Positions 1 to 9,263 of a stretch of 64,000 nt of DNA are shown here, piece by piece. Below the pieces are notes generated by a model. That model had not been told where the DNA came from, searched no databases, and was given only the letters and a program-made list of their open reading frames with translations. The position numbers and the translations under genes are program-made. Source of the DNA: Stakelama pacifica (GTDB taxonomy: Bacteria; Pseudomonadota; Alphaproteobacteria; Sphingomonadales; Sphingomonadaceae); contig NZ_SNWD01000006.1 of NCBI RefSeq assembly GCF_004361835.1, positions 124,001-188,000 on the forward strand. The letters run 5' to 3'. Numbering within the stretch: the stretch's first letter is position 1; the number at the start of each line of letters is the position of its first letter.

Positions 1-2
1 TG

Positions 3-479
3 GCTGACCGGACCGACGAACTGCTTTCGGCGCGGCTGGCGGCGGACATGTATCCGCTGGCGACGCAGATCCGCTTTGCGGCCTATCAGGCGCAGGAGGC
101 GGTGTATCGCCTGCATGGGCAAGCGGTGCCCGAAAGCGTTCAGGCCGTCGCCGACGAAGCGCGCAATGCGGGCGAAGCGCCCGGATCGATCGCCGATGCC
201 CGCGCGCGGCTGGACGAGGCGCTGGCGTTTCTTGATGGCGTGTCCGACGATGCGCTCGACGATCGCGCGGATCAGGCGGTGGTGGTCGAAGTGCCCGGCG
301 GCATCATCTTCGACATGACCGGCGAAAGCTTTGTGCGCGACTGGGCGCTGCCGCAATTCTATTTCCACGTCATCACGGCCTACGCCATCCTGCGTAATCA
401 GGGCGTGGAGATCGGCAAGGCGGATTTCGTGCCGCACATGTTCGCCTATCTGCGCCCCGGTACCGCGCCTGCCGGGTGA
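3..479 (+). CDS. DUF1993 family protein, 5' truncated by window edge
   Basis: The reading frame is open from the first bases of the window, so the true start lies upstream and the ATG at 48 is internal. About 158 residues are visible. The mix of VPGG, the FDMTGESFVRDWALPQFYFH segment and the alternating helices fits the DUF1993 family, small alpha-helical proteins of the DinB-like four-helix-bundle superfamily with no defined biochemical role. No signal peptide or membrane segment is visible in the part present. The gene is followed by about 230 bp without a gene and then faces the convergent PspC gene. The family call is from memory of the motif pattern. Confidence 0.75.
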   Translation, partial: ADRTDELLSARLAADMYPLATQIRFAAYQAQEAVYRLHGQAVPESVQAVADEARNAGEAPGSIADARARLDEALAFLDGVSDDALDDRADQAVVVEVPGGIIFDMTGESFVRDWALPQFYFHVITAYAILRNQGVEIGKADFVPHMFAYLRPGTAPAG

Positions 480-662
480 GAGCCGCAGGACGGCGCTGAG
501 TGCTCGATTGGTTATTTCCCTTCCCCTGACGTCGCTGCGGCGGAGGCCGCAGCCGCTGGATGCAGTCGGCGACGACACCGGCCTGCGCCGGGGCGACGAA
601 AGCCTTATTTCCGTAGCGGGCATGAAGGGGGTAGGGGGAGACGGCATAATGCCTGCTCAAAC

Positions 663-694
663 AAAAGGGCCGGCACCCTTTCGGATACCGGCCC
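663..694 (-). terminator. Rho-independent terminator of the PspC gene
   Basis: Read on the minus strand there is a 12-bp stem (GGGCCGG plus weaker inner pairs, closing on CCGGCCC) with a GAAA tetraloop, followed by TTTT. It lies about 20 bp past the stop of the minus-strand PspC gene and also separates it from the convergent DUF1993 gene. Confidence 0.75.
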
Positions 695-712
695 CCTCCT
701 GTGATGACGAAC

Positions 713-1012
713 TCAGGCCGCCGCAGCTGCGACCATGGTTGAGTCGTCATTTTCTCCGCATCGGACAGAGGCGTTGTTCGCCTCTGCCGCTGCGGAACTC
801 GTCAGCCGCGGCGGCATCACCAGCCGCGCGGCGAAAACCGCAATTCCCATCACCGCATAAGCGGCGAGCACCATTTCCGGGTTCCAGATCATCGACACGG
901 CGAGCACGATGCGCAGCCAGTTGGGATTGAAACCAAATTCCTGCCCGATGCCTTCGCATACGCCCAGCAGCGTGTCGGACCGCCGAAGCAAGCTAGTGGT
1001 TACGCGTTGCAT
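713..1012 (-). CDS. PspC domain-containing protein
   Basis: This 99-residue protein carries a PspC domain over roughly residues 5-65: the LLGVCEGIGQEFGFNPNWLR segment, then a hydrophobic helix (VLAAYAVMGIAVFAARLVM). PspC proteins are small inner-membrane proteins linked to the phage-shock envelope stress response, but here no pspA or pspB is adjacent, so its role is inferred only from the domain. The C-terminus is Ala-rich and low complexity. It is transcribed alone, away from nusB, with its own hairpin terminator downstream. ATG at 1012 follows a purine-rich GGGAGACAC stretch on the minus strand. Confidence 0.85.
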   Translation of the reverse strand: MQRVTTSLLRRSDTLLGVCEGIGQEFGFNPNWLRIVLAVSMIWNPEMVLAAYAVMGIAVFAARLVMPPRLTSSAAAEANNASVRCGENDDSTMVAAAAA

Positions 1013-1322
1013 TTTCGTGTCTCCCTGACCCTCTGAACCCGTATTTCGTTCGGATGATCAAGGCTTCGCAAAGCCCGTGCCAGTTATGGAAAATGATGTA
1101 ATATCAATAGTTTGAAATATTTCCCCCGGAAAGCCAGTAGTGCGTCCGGTGGGGTGAGCCGCAACTATTTGGGAAAAATACCCGAATGTTCGCGCAATCT
1201 CCGCACCGACCGATGGTGGCAGCCAATGTTGCGCTGCTCAGCAACATAATTTCAATACCAAAGCAAGTCCTTTCACCTTGCCCTTTGCGTTTATCCGCTG
1301 GTCCGACTATCTCACGCCGATC
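1013..1322. other. Divergent intergenic region between the PspC gene and nusB
   Basis: About 310 bp with no credible gene. The AT-rich part at 1088-1130 (GATGTAATATCAATAG) is the most promoter-like stretch and could serve either direction. No clear operator or RNA element was recognised. Confidence 0.4.
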
Positions 1323-1781
1323 ATGCCCAGTCCTAAAGCAAAGACCCGATCCCAGGCGCGCGCCGCCGCGCGACTCGGCGCCGTACAGGCGCTCTATCAG
1401 CACGAGATGGAGGGAACCTCGATCCCTGCGCTGCTGCACGAATTCCACAATCACCGGCTTGGCCGGGTGATCGAGGATGTCGAATATGCCGAGGCGGATA
1501 TCGCCTTTTTCGACGATCTGGTAACCGGCGTCGATTCGCGTCGCGACGAAATCGACCGCGCGATTGCGGGCAAGCTGTCCGCCCAATGGTCGATCGAGCG
1601 GCTCGACAAGCCGATGCGTCAGATCTTGCGCGCGGGCACCTATGAATTGCTCGCACGGCCCGATGTGCCGACCGCTGCGATCATCAGCGAATATCTCGAT
1701 ATCGCGCACGCTTTTTACGACAAGCGCGAGGCGGGTTTCGTCAACGGCCTGCTCGATGCGGTGGCGAAGGCGCTTCGCTGA
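1323..1781 (+). CDS. nusB: Transcription antitermination factor NusB
   Basis: NusB binds boxA RNA with NusE (ribosomal protein S10) and supports antitermination on rRNA operons. The 152-residue product shows the family signatures: SQARAAARLGAVQALYQHEM near the N-terminus, ERLDKPMRQILRAGTYELL in the middle and VNGLLDAVAKAL at the end. An upstream in-frame ATG at 1278 would add 15 residues lacking family similarity. MPSPKAKTRSQARA is the normal NusB beginning, so 1323 is preferred. Length is typical. thiL follows 27 bp downstream in the same direction, a linkage seen in many bacteria. Confidence 0.95.
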   Translation: MPSPKAKTRSQARAAARLGAVQALYQHEMEGTSIPALLHEFHNHRLGRVIEDVEYAEADIAFFDDLVTGVDSRRDEIDRAIAGKLSAQWSIERLDKPMRQILRAGTYELLARPDVPTAAIISEYLDIAHAFYDKREAGFVNGLLDAVAKALR

Positions 1782-1808
1782 TTTGACCGGCCCTCGCACC
1801 TTTCCGCG

Positions 1809-2720
1809 ATGAACGAAGCCGAATTTATCGCGGCGCTCGCCCGCTTGCCGCTCCACCCCGGCGCGGACGGGCTGCGCGACGATGCGGCGATACTCGGCCA
1901 CCGGGCGGGCGAGCAGCTCGTCCTCACCAAGGATATGATCGTCGAGGGGGTGCATTATCTCCCCCTCGATCCGCCGGACGATGTCGCGTGGAAGCTGGTC
2001 GCGGTCAATCTTTCGGACCTTGCCGCGAAGGGCGCCCGCCCGGTCGGTCTGATGCTCGGCTATATGCTGGGGGACGACGCATGGGACCGCGCCTTTCTGA
2101 CCGGGCTGGATGAGGCGATCCGCGCGTTCGATGCGCCTTTGCTGGGCGGCGATACCGTTCGGGGCGGTGGACGCGCGCGTACCTTATCGCTGACCGCGAT
2201 CGGTGCGGCCGACCGGGTGGCGCGGCGTGGCGGCGCGAAGGCCGGGGACTCGCTCTGGGTGACGGGCACCATCGGCGATGCGGGGGCCGGGCTTCGCATC
2301 GCGCAAGGCGCGGACGGCCCCGAAAGCCTGCGCTCCGCCTATCGCCGCCCGGTGCCGCGTATCGCCGAGGGGCGGGCGCTCAGCGCCGATGCAAGCGCGA
2401 TGATGGATATTTCGGATGGCCTGCTCATCGATGCCTCGCGCATGGCAGCGGCAAGCGGCCTGGCGGTCGGGATTGATCTTGATGCCGTGCCGCTTTCCGA
2501 TGCGCTGCGCGATTTCTCAGGCGACGATGAATCCGCCCGCCTCGCCGCCGTTACAGCGGGCGACGATTATGAACTGCTCTTCGCGCTTCCCGGCGATACT
2601 CAGCCGCCCGTTGCCGCAACGCGCATCGGCAGGCTCGAACCGGGCGAAGGGTTGACGCTGCGGTGGCGGGGCAACGCACTTTCCCTCCCCGACCGGCTGG
2701 GCTTTCAGCACGGAAGCTGA
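1809..2720 (+). CDS. thiL: Thiamine-monophosphate kinase
   Basis: ThiL phosphorylates thiamine monophosphate with ATP to give thiamine pyrophosphate, the final step of cofactor synthesis. The 303-residue protein belongs to the PurM/HypE-like ATP-binding superfamily. Visible signatures are LRDDAAILG near residue 21, TKDMIVEGVHY, VAVNLSDLAAKGARPVG, LLGGDTVRG, the MMDISDGLLIDASRMA block and a late AGDDYELLFALP motif. These acidic clusters bind Mg-nucleotide. It is co-directional with nusB and probably co-transcribed. No TPP riboswitch is evident upstream, which is expected for a salvage-type kinase sitting with nusB. Confidence 0.95.
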   Translation: MNEAEFIAALARLPLHPGADGLRDDAAILGHRAGEQLVLTKDMIVEGVHYLPLDPPDDVAWKLVAVNLSDLAAKGARPVGLMLGYMLGDDAWDRAFLTGLDEAIRAFDAPLLGGDTVRGGGRARTLSLTAIGAADRVARRGGAKAGDSLWVTGTIGDAGAGLRIAQGADGPESLRSAYRRPVPRIAEGRALSADASAMMDISDGLLIDASRMAAASGLAVGIDLDAVPLSDALRDFSGDDESARLAAVTAGDDYELLFALPGDTQPPVAATRIGRLEPGEGLTLRWRGNALSLPDRLGFQHGS

Positions 2721-2827
2721 GCGCGCTTGCCGGGCGCGTGTCATAGGGATACGCTCCTGTTATTGCGGCGGGACCGACGCGACAGAACCAACGGCCCGCC
2801 CGGACAGAACGGGGAGGATACCGTTTC

Positions 2828-5008
2828 ATGACAATTCTATATTGCGCCATAATTTGTGGTCTGATCGCCGTGCTCTACGGCGTCTTCACCAGCATGCAGA
2901 TTCTTCGCAATCCCGCCGGGGATGAGAAGATGCGCGACATCGCCGCCGCCATTCAGGAAGGGGCGCAGGCCTATCTCGGCCGCCAATATCGCACCATTGC
3001 GATGGTCGGCCTTGCAGTCGCGGTCATTCTGGTGCTGACACTGGGTTGGCTCTCCACGATCGGCTTTCTGATCGGCGCGATCCTGTCGGGCGTTGCGGGC
3101 TATGTCGGCATGAACATTTCGGTGCGTGCCAATGTCCGCACGGCACAGGCCGCGCGCACCTCGCTTCAGGGCGGCCTGACGGTTGCGTTCCGGTCGGGCG
3201 CGATCACCGGCATGCTGGTGGCGGGCCTTGGCCTGCTCGCGATCGCCGTCTTCTTCTGGTACCTCATCGGCCCTGCGGGTCACGCCGCCAATGATCGCGA
3301 GATTATCGAGGCGCTGACCGCGCTTGCCTTTGGCGCATCGCTGATTTCGATCTTTGCCCGGCTGGGCGGCGGTATCTTTACCAAGGCGGCGGATGTCGGG
3401 GCTGATCTGGTGGGCAAGGTGGAGGCCGGCATCCCGGAGGATGATCCGCGCAACCCCGCAACCATCGCGGACAATGTCGGCGACAATGTCGGCGACTGCG
3501 CCGGAATGGCCGCCGATCTGTTCGAAACCTATGTCGTGACGCTTGGCCTGACCATGGTGTCGGTCGCGCTACTGGTACAGGCATCGGGGGCGGAGCTCCT
3601 CGGCCTGATGGTGCTGCCGCTGATCGTCGGCGGTGTGTGCATCCTGACCTCGATCCTTGGCACGTACATGGTGCGGCTGGGGTCGAACCAGTCGATCATG
3701 GGCGCGCTGTATAAGGGCTTCTGGACCGCAGCGATCCTCGCCATCCCGGCGATCTGGTTCGTCACCCAATGGGCGCTGGGCGATATGCATGCGGTGATCG
3801 GCGGCGCAGGGTTTCTGGACGGCGGATCGGACGCGATGACGCGCGAGGCGCTTGCGGGCGCGGCCACGGCTTCGGCGACGGCCTTTACCGGCATGGACCT
3901 GTTCTGGTGCATGATGATCGGGCTGGGCGTCACCGCCGCGCTCGTGTGGATCACCGAATATTATACCGGCACCAACTACCGTCCGGTGCGATCGATCGCG
4001 CGTTCGTCGGAAACCGGCCACGGCACGAACGTCATTCAGGGGCTGGCCGTCAGCCTTGAATCGACCGCGCTGCCGACGATCGTCATCGTGGTCGCGGTGA
4101 TCGCCGCCTATCAGCTTGCCGGGATCATCGGCATCGCCTTTGCGGCAACATCGATGCTGGCACTTGCCGGGATGGTGATCGCGCTCGACGCCTATGGGCC
4201 GGTGACCGACAATGCGGGCGGCATAGCCGAGATGGCGGGTCTTCCCGATGATGTGCGTGAGCGCACCGACGCGCTCGACGCGGTCGGCAATACGACCAAG
4301 GCGGTGACAAAAGGCTATGCGATCGGATCGGCGGCGCTCGCCGCCTTGGTGCTGTTCGGTGCCTATACGACCGATCTCGACCGCTATGCTGCGGCGCTTG
4401 GTCTGACCGGACCGGTCAATTTCTCGCTCTCCAACCCCTATATCATCGTCGGACTGCTGCTCGGCGCGTTGCTTCCCTATCTGTTCGGGGCGTTCGGCAT
4501 GACGGCGGTGGGGCGTGCGGCAGGATCGGTGGTGCAGGATGTGCGCGACCAGTTCCGCGACGATAGCGGCATCATGGCGGGCACCAGCCGCCCCGATTAT
4601 GCCCGTACCGTCGATATCGTCACGCGCGCCGCCATCCGCGAGATGATCATCCCCTCGCTGCTCCCGGTGCTCAGCCCGGTGGCGGTGTTCTTCATCATCA
4701 GCTGGGTCGGCGGCAGGGAACAGGGGTTCGCGACGCTTGGCGCAATGCTCCTCGGCGTGATCGTCTCCGGCCTGTTCGTCGCGATTTCGATGACGAGCGG
4801 CGGCGGCGCATGGGACAATGCCAAAAAATATATCGAGGACGGCCATCATGGCGGCAAGGGTTCCGAAGCGCACAAGGCGGCGGTGACCGGCGACACGGTG
4901 GGCGATCCGTACAAGGATACGGCAGGCCCGGCGGTCAATCCGATGATCAAGATCACCAATATCGTCGCGCTGCTGCTGCTCGCCGCGCTGGCGGGCGGGG
5001 CGGTATAA
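2828..5008 (+). CDS. hppA: K+-independent proton-translocating membrane pyrophosphatase
   Basis: This 726-residue, roughly 16-helix inner-membrane enzyme hydrolyses cytoplasmic pyrophosphate and pumps protons outward. The substrate site is clear: [20 protein letters not shown] followed by the Asp-rich [15 protein letters not shown] segment, and a second acidic cluster [15 protein letters not shown]. The cation-dependence determinant reads [10 protein letters not shown], with Lys491 and Thr494 where K+-dependent enzymes carry Ala and Ala/Gly. In characterised family members that Lys marks the K+-independent H+-PPase class. A Shine-Dalgarno GGGGAGGA lies about 11 bases before ATG 2828. A hairpin terminator follows, so it is probably a single-gene unit. 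Confidence 0.95.
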   Translation: MTILYCAIICGLIAVLYGVFTSMQILRNPAGDEKMRDIAAAIQEGAQAYLGRQYRTIAMVGLAVAVILVLTLGWLSTIGFLIGAILSGVAGYVGMNISVRANVRTAQAARTSLQGGLTVAFRSGAITGMLVAGLGLLAIAVFFWYLIGPAGHAANDREIIEALTALAFGASLISIFARLGGGIFTKAADVGADLVGKVEAGIPEDDPRNPATIADNVGDNVGDCAGMAADLFETYVVTLGLTMVSVALLVQASGAELLGLMVLPLIVGGVCILTSILGTYMVRLGSNQSIMGALYKGFWTAAILAIPAIWFVTQWALGDMHAVIGGAGFLDGGSDAMTREALAGAATASATAFTGMDLFWCMMIGLGVTAALVWITEYYTGTNYRPVRSIARSSETGHGTNVIQGLAVSLESTALPTIVIVVAVIAAYQLAGIIGIAFAATSMLALAGMVIALDAYGPVTDNAGGIAEMAGLPDDVRERTDALDAVGNTTKAVTKGYAIGSAALAALVLFGAYTTDLDRYAAALGLTGPVNFSLSNPYIIVGLLLGALLPYLFGAFGMTAVGRAAGSVVQDVRDQFRDDSGIMAGTSRPDYARTVDIVTRAAIREMIIPSLLPVLSPVAVFFIISWVGGREQGFATLGAMLLGVIVSGLFVAISMTSGGGAWDNAKKYIEDGHHGGKGSEAHKAAVTGDTVGDPYKDTAGPAVNPMIKITNIVALLLLAALAGGAV

Positions 5009-5016
5009 TATTCGGG

Positions 5017-5053
5017 GCGTCCCGGCCAGTCGACGGTCGGGACGCTTCGGCTT
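5017..5053 (+). terminator. Hairpin terminator after hppA
   Basis: GCGTCCCGGCC pairs with GGTCGGGACGC (11 bp with one G-U pair) around a 7-base loop and is followed by a short T-containing tail, TTCGGCTT. The tail is weak for an intrinsic terminator, but the position directly after the stop fits. Confidence 0.55.
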
Positions 5054-5087
5054 ATGCAAGCTGAGTGGGGTTTGTTTTTCGATCTGC

Positions 5088-5097
5088 GGGGGGGGGG
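5088..5097 (+). repeat. G10 homopolymer tract in the ribosome-binding region of the S9 peptidase
   Basis: Ten consecutive G residues lie 6 bases before ATG 5104, exactly where the Shine-Dalgarno sequence should sit. No other purine-rich site is present. The tract is long enough for slipped-strand length changes, which would alter spacing or strength of the ribosome-binding site. Confidence 0.7.
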
Positions 5098-5103
5098 CAC
5101 TGA

Positions 5104-7038
5104 ATGAAAGTGAAAAAGCGTTTCGCGGCACTGCTTGCCGCAACATTTTTGAGCGTTCCGGCAGCATTGCCGGCACTGGCGCAGGCAGGTGCAGAATTGA
5201 GCGCGGCGGATTTCGCGCAGTTGCCGGTCATTGCCCGGCCTTCAATCTCTCCCGACGGGACGAAGATCGCCGCATTATACGTGCTCGACGGCGCGCAATA
5301 TCTGACGATCGCGCCGATCGATGGCGGCAAGCCGAAGGTGATCGGCACCGGCGACAACGACCTTAATTGGTGGCGCTGGGTAAATAACGACTGGCTGGTA
5401 GTCGGCATCGGCGATAGCCGCCCGTTCGGCAGATATGGTGAAGCGTATATCCGCCGGGCAGTCGGCGTGAAGGCCGACGGTACGCAGACGGTTCCGCTGG
5501 GCGACAGGAAACGCGATCTGGGGCAGACGGGCGACCGCCTGTTATGGGTCGCTTCGGATGGCTCGCCGCATGTCATGCTGGCGGCGCAGCATGACATTTT
5601 TTCGGACCATATCGATTTCTGGCCCAGCGTGGTCGATGTCGACGTATCGACGGGGCGCGAGCGGGTGATCGCGATGCCGCATCGCGGCGTGATGAACTGG
5701 ATCGTCGACCATCGGGGCGTCGTTCGCGTCGGCATCGGTCATTCGAACGACGGACGCCACCGGCAGGTGATCTATCGCACGACCAATGACGAACGCTTCC
5801 GCACAATTGATCGGTCCGCGACCGACAAGGATGACGCGCGCGACACGCCCGACATATTTCTGCCCGATGGCAGCGCGCTGACCCTCGCTGAAGATGAGGC
5901 GGGAACGATGGCGGTCTATCGCTACGACCTGACGAAATTCGCAAAGGGTGAGAAGGTGTTTTCCACCCCCGGCTATGATGTCGAAGGGGTTGCGATCAAT
6001 GGGGTATCCGGCGCGCTCGACGGCTATGTCACGCTGGAAAAGCAGGAACGCAGCCACTGGGTCAGTGCCGACATGGTCGCGCTGCAGCAAGAGATAGACG
6101 CCAAAATTCAGCACGCGCGTGCCGACATCCTGTCGCTCGACGACAGGCACGACCGAGCGATCATTTACGTATCCGCGCCGGACGGACCGGGGGCATATTT
6201 CGTTTACGATCGTCCGACACAGGGGATGATCTCGATCGGTCTGGTAAATCCGAAAATCGGGTTACACCGCCTGAACCCGGTGCGTTCAATCCGGTACAAG
6301 TCGCGCGACGGCCTAGAGATCGAAGCGGTGCTGACCCTGCCGAAGGGGAAGGAAGAGGCACTTCCGCTGATCGTCCTGCCGCATGGCGGGCCTTCCGCCC
6401 GCGATGACGAAAGCTGGGATTTCTGGACGCAATTTCTCGCAAGCCGTGGCTATGCGGTCGTCCAGCCCAATTACCGCGGATCGTCAGGCTATGGCACGAA
6501 GCTGGCGGATGCAGGGCAGGGCGAATGGGGCGGCAAGATGCAGGACGATCTGGTCGACGCTATCACCTATCTCGCGGATCAGGGCATCGCCGATCCCGCG
6601 CGCGTGTGCATCGCCGGTGCTTCTTATGGCGGCTATGCCGCGATCCGCGCGGCGGAGCGCGATGCGTCCCATTATCGCTGCGCGATCTCCTATGCCGGGG
6701 TTTCCGACCTGAAGGCGCTTATCGGCTATAATAATAATTTCCTGTTTTCGGGGTCGAGAAAGGACTGGCTCACTGAGCAGGCGCCTGACCTGAAATCGGT
6801 CTCGCCGATCAATTCTCCGCAAGATATCGCGCTGCCGCTGCTGCTCGTTCACGGCAAAAAGGATCTGGTCGTTCCGTTCGATCAGAGCCACGACATGGCG
6901 GAAAAGCTCGAAAAACTGGGTAAACCGGTGCAATTTATCGAACAGCCGGACGCCGACCACCATTTCAGCCGGATGGAAGACCGGCTGGAATTCCTCAACG
7001 CGATGGAAGCGTTCCTGAAGAAATATAATCCCGCCTGA
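5104..7038 (+). CDS. Exported S9 family (prolyl oligopeptidase-like) peptidase
   Basis: This 644-residue protein starts with a classical signal peptide (KVKKRF, a hydrophobic stretch, then PALAQA), so it acts in the periplasm or outside. A WD/beta-propeller-like N-terminal half (about 35-380) precedes an alpha/beta-hydrolase catalytic domain (about 400-644). The triad is visible: Ser507 in GASYGGY, Asp587 in HGKKDLVVP and His619 in DADHHFS, plus the oxyanion-side PHGGPSARDD and YRGSSGYG. Family members cleave short peptides, mostly as dipeptidyl or acylaminoacyl peptidases; the exact specificity cannot be read. It stands alone between hppA and infA, preceded by an unusual G10 tract in the ribosome-binding position. 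Confidence 0.9.
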   Translation: MKVKKRFAALLAATFLSVPAALPALAQAGAELSAADFAQLPVIARPSISPDGTKIAALYVLDGAQYLTIAPIDGGKPKVIGTGDNDLNWWRWVNNDWLVVGIGDSRPFGRYGEAYIRRAVGVKADGTQTVPLGDRKRDLGQTGDRLLWVASDGSPHVMLAAQHDIFSDHIDFWPSVVDVDVSTGRERVIAMPHRGVMNWIVDHRGVVRVGIGHSNDGRHRQVIYRTTNDERFRTIDRSATDKDDARDTPDIFLPDGSALTLAEDEAGTMAVYRYDLTKFAKGEKVFSTPGYDVEGVAINGVSGALDGYVTLEKQERSHWVSADMVALQQEIDAKIQHARADILSLDDRHDRAIIYVSAPDGPGAYFVYDRPTQGMISIGLVNPKIGLHRLNPVRSIRYKSRDGLEIEAVLTLPKGKEEALPLIVLPHGGPSARDDESWDFWTQFLASRGYAVVQPNYRGSSGYGTKLADAGQGEWGGKMQDDLVDAITYLADQGIADPARVCIAGASYGGYAAIRAAERDASHYRCAISYAGVSDLKALIGYNNNFLFSGSRKDWLTEQAPDLKSVSPINSPQDIALPLLLVHGKKDLVVPFDQSHDMAEKLEKLGKPVQFIEQPDADHHFSRMEDRLEFLNAMEAFLKKYNPA

Positions 7039-7161
7039 ACAGACGCCATGCCTTGGAAAAGCGCGCATCTCACCCCATCTTGCGGGTTGCGCCTTTTCTT
7101 TCTTTGCCGTTCGGCCTAAAGGCGCTTCTCGAATTTCTATGCCAATTGCGAAGAGGTTTTT

Positions 7162-7380
7162 TTGGCCAAGGAAGAACTACTTGAAATGCGTGGGCAGGTG
7201 GTCGAACTGCTGCCCAACGCCATGTTCCGCGTCCGGCTTGAGAATGACCACGAAATTCTCGGTCACACTGCGGGCAAGATGCGCAAGAACCGCATTCGCG
7301 TGCTGGTCGGGGATGAGGTGCTGGTCGAACTGACGCCCTATGATCTGACCAAGGGGCGCATCACCTATCGCTTCAAATGA
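7162..7380 (+). CDS. infA: Translation initiation factor IF-1
   Basis: IF-1 occupies the ribosomal A site during initiation. The 72-residue OB-fold protein is canonical: [10 protein letters not shown] at the start, [35 protein letters not shown] and a [13 protein letters not shown] end. The start codon is TTG at 7162, preceded by AAGAGG; no in-frame ATG gives a normal N-terminus. It heads a tight co-directional run (maf, RNase G-like, yacG), an arrangement recurrent in alphaproteobacteria. Confidence 0.97.
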   Translation: MAKEELLEMRGQVVELLPNAMFRVRLENDHEILGHTAGKMRKNRIRVLVGDEVLVELTPYDLTKGRITYRFK

Positions 7381-7430
7381 TTGGTCCCGGCCTGCCGGTC
7401 GTTAGCGACCGCAGGCAGGGCTGACTCATT

Positions 7431-8000
7431 ATGCAGCTCGTCCTTGCATCGACCAGCCCGCGCAGGCGCGACCTGCTTGTTTCGATCGGCGCGGTGCCGG
7501 ATCGGCTCGCTGCGCCCGAAATCGATGAAAGCCCCCGCGCCGACGAACGCCCGCGCGTCTATGTCGAGCGCATGGCGGTGGAAAAGGCGCGCGCGGTCGA
7601 ACGCGCCGAAGGTGAGATCGTGCTCGCGGGCGATACCAGCATCGCGCTTGGCCGCCGCATCTTGGGCAAGCCGGAGGATGAAGCCGATCTGCGCCGCATG
7701 CTCGGCCTGTTATCGGGCCGTCGCCACCGTTGTTTCTCCGCGCTGTGCGTTGTCGATGCGCAAGGGCGCGAACGAGTGCGCGTGTCCGAAACCGTGGTTG
7801 CGTTCAAACGCCTCTCGGACGCCGATATCGACTGGTATGTCGCCAGCGGGGAGGGGATGGGCAAGGCCGGCGGCTATGCCATTCAGGGCCGCGCCGCGGT
7901 GTTCGTTCGGATGCTGTCGGGCAGCCCGTCGGGCGTGATCGGCCTGCCGCTTTACGAAACGCGCGCGCTGCTCGAAGCAAGCGGATACCGCCTTGGCTGA
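7431..8000 (+). CDS. Maf family nucleoside triphosphate pyrophosphatase
   Basis: Maf proteins hydrolyse non-canonical or modified nucleoside triphosphates to monophosphates and so clean the nucleotide pool. The 189-residue product has the N-terminal substrate loop LASTSPRRRDLL, the acidic ILAGDTSIALGRRILGKP-type core (here VLAGDTSIAL, about residue 67), SGRRHRCFSALCVV and the GKAGGYAIQGRAAVFV motif. The Asp in AGDT is the catalytic acid. A palindrome (CTGCCGGTCG-TTAG-CGACCGCAGGCAG) lies in the 50 bp between infA and maf but lacks a T tail. The stop overlaps the TTG start of the next gene, indicating translational coupling. Confidence 0.93.
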   Translation: MQLVLASTSPRRRDLLVSIGAVPDRLAAPEIDESPRADERPRVYVERMAVEKARAVERAEGEIVLAGDTSIALGRRILGKPEDEADLRRMLGLLSGRRHRCFSALCVVDAQGRERVRVSETVVAFKRLSDADIDWYVASGEGMGKAGGYAIQGRAAVFVRMLSGSPSGVIGLPLYETRALLEASGYRLG

Positions 8001-8973
8001 ATGGCTGGTCGAGCGCGGCATCGGCGAAGACCGGGCGGCGCTGATCGAGGATGGCGCGATTGTCGAAGCGCGCATCCGCCCGCATGACGATCTTGCCCCC
8101 GGCACCGTGATTCGGGCGCGGCTCGCCCGGCGCATTCCGCCTCGCAATCAGGGGATCGCGGTCTGGGACGGCGGCGAAGCGCTGCTCAGCCCGCTGCCGC
8201 GCGGCGTGACCGAGGGCGCGTCGCTTTCGATCGAAATCACCCGCCCCGCCATTTCCGAACGCGGCAAGCCCAAGCGCGCGCTTGCCCGGCCAAGCGAGGA
8301 AGCGCCGCGTCCCGCACCGGCGCTCGCCGACACGCTGGACGGGCCGGTGCGCCTGCTCGACTGGCGCGAGGGCGACGCGCTGGAAGCGGCGGGATGGAGC
8401 GAATTGCTCGAAGAGGCGGCAAGCGGCAGCATCGCTTTTGTCGGCGGCACCGCGCATATCACGATGACGCCTGCAATGACTCTGATCGACATTGACGGCG
8501 AGGGCGCGCCCGGCGACCTCGCGGTCAGCGGAGCCGCTGCCGCCGCACGCGCGGTCCGGCGGCTTGATATCAGCGGATCGATCGGCATCGACCTTCCCAC
8601 CGTCGCCGATAAAGCGGTTCGTCAGGCGGCGGGCGAGGCAATCGACGCAGCGCTTCCCCAGCCGTTTGAACGCACCGCCGTCAACGGCTTCGGCTTCGTC
8701 CAGATCATCCGCCGCCGCTCACGCCTGTCGCTGATGGAGCTGTACGCGCATGATTCGCTGCTTAGCCATGCGCGCGCGCTGCTGCGTATCGCCGAGCGCA
8801 GCAAAGGCGCGGGCGAGCGGACGCTCCACGCGCATCCGCATATCGTTCACGCGATCGAATCGCGCGAATCCTGGGCAATCGAACTTTCTCAGCGAATCGG
8901 TGCCCCCATCGCCTTGCGCGCCGACCCGGCGCTCGCCATATCCTCGGGCCATGTCCAGGCCCGCTTCCCCTGA
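7993..8973 (+). CDS. Compact ribonuclease E/G-like protein
   Basis: The 326-residue protein resembles the catalytic core of RNase G: an N-terminal S1-like segment (about 10-90), then TLIDIDGEG (about residue 160) and GSIGIDLPTV (about 196), which correspond to the two metal-binding Asp positions of the RNase E/G DNase I-like domain. The zinc-link CPxC and the small C-terminal domain of full-length RNase E/G (about 490 residues in E. coli RNase G) are absent. Catalytic competence therefore remains inferred. Start is TTG at 7993, overlapping the maf stop by 8 bp, and the 3' end overlaps yacG by 23 bp. Confidence 0.8.
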   Translation: MAEWLVERGIGEDRAALIEDGAIVEARIRPHDDLAPGTVIRARLARRIPPRNQGIAVWDGGEALLSPLPRGVTEGASLSIEITRPAISERGKPKRALARPSEEAPRPAPALADTLDGPVRLLDWREGDALEAAGWSELLEEAASGSIAFVGGTAHITMTPAMTLIDIDGEGAPGDLAVSGAAAAARAVRRLDISGSIGIDLPTVADKAVRQAAGEAIDAALPQPFERTAVNGFGFVQIIRRRSRLSLMELYAHDSLLSHARALLRIAERSKGAGERTLHAHPHIVHAIESRESWAIELSQRIGAPIALRADPALAISSGHVQARFP

Positions 8974-9157
8974 TAAATGCCCGCTCTGCGGTGATGTCGC
9001 AGTGCGTGACTATGCGCCCTTTTGCAGCCGGGGATGCCGCGACCGCGACCTTTTGAACTGGCTGGGCGAAAGCTATCGCGTCGCAGGCCCCGCAATTGAC
9101 CCCGAAGCGGCAGCTTTTCATGAAAGCGGGCTGGACAGCGGCGAAAAGCCCGATTAA
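8951..9157 (+). CDS. yacG: DNA gyrase inhibitor / zinc-binding protein YacG
   Basis: This 68-residue protein has the YacG zinc finger: CPLC near the N-terminus and CSRGC about 17 residues later, followed by DRDLLNWLGESYRVAG. In E. coli YacG binds GyrB and inhibits gyrase. The acidic C-terminal tail is typical. Start ATG 8951 lies inside the end of the RNase G-like gene, so the two are translationally coupled. A tRNA-Phe gene follows after 30 bp. Confidence 0.93.
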   Translation: MSRPASPDKCPLCGDVAVRDYAPFCSRGCRDRDLLNWLGESYRVAGPAIDPEAAAFHESGLDSGEKPD

Positions 9158-9187
9158 GAGCCTGCCCTTCCGGCGGTTCGCTGGTGT

Positions 9188-9263
9188 GCCCAAGTAGCTC
9201 AGTTGGTAGAGCATGCGACTGAAAATCGCAGTGTCGGTGGTTCGATTCCGCCCTTGGGCACCA
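9188..9263 (+). tRNA. tRNA-Phe (anticodon GAA)
   Basis: A 76-nt cloverleaf: acceptor GCCCAAG pairs with CTTGGGC, D-arm GCTC/GAGC, anticodon stem TGCGA/TCGCA with loop CTGAAAA (anticodon GAA), T-arm GGTGG-TTCGATT-CCGCC, discriminator A and encoded CCA at 9261-9263. Confidence 0.98.

Noticed and set aside
1104..1955. Minus-strand frame opposite nusB-thiL
   Set aside because: No domain features, and it spans two conserved genes and their spacer.
3569..5176. 535-codon minus-strand frame opposite hppA
   Set aside because: Composition (Arg, His, Asp-rich) and lack of motifs mark it as a shadow of hppA.
7381..7430. Terminator between infA and maf
   Set aside because: The palindrome is strong but has no following T run, and the genes downstream form a coupled series, so it is more likely an mRNA structure.
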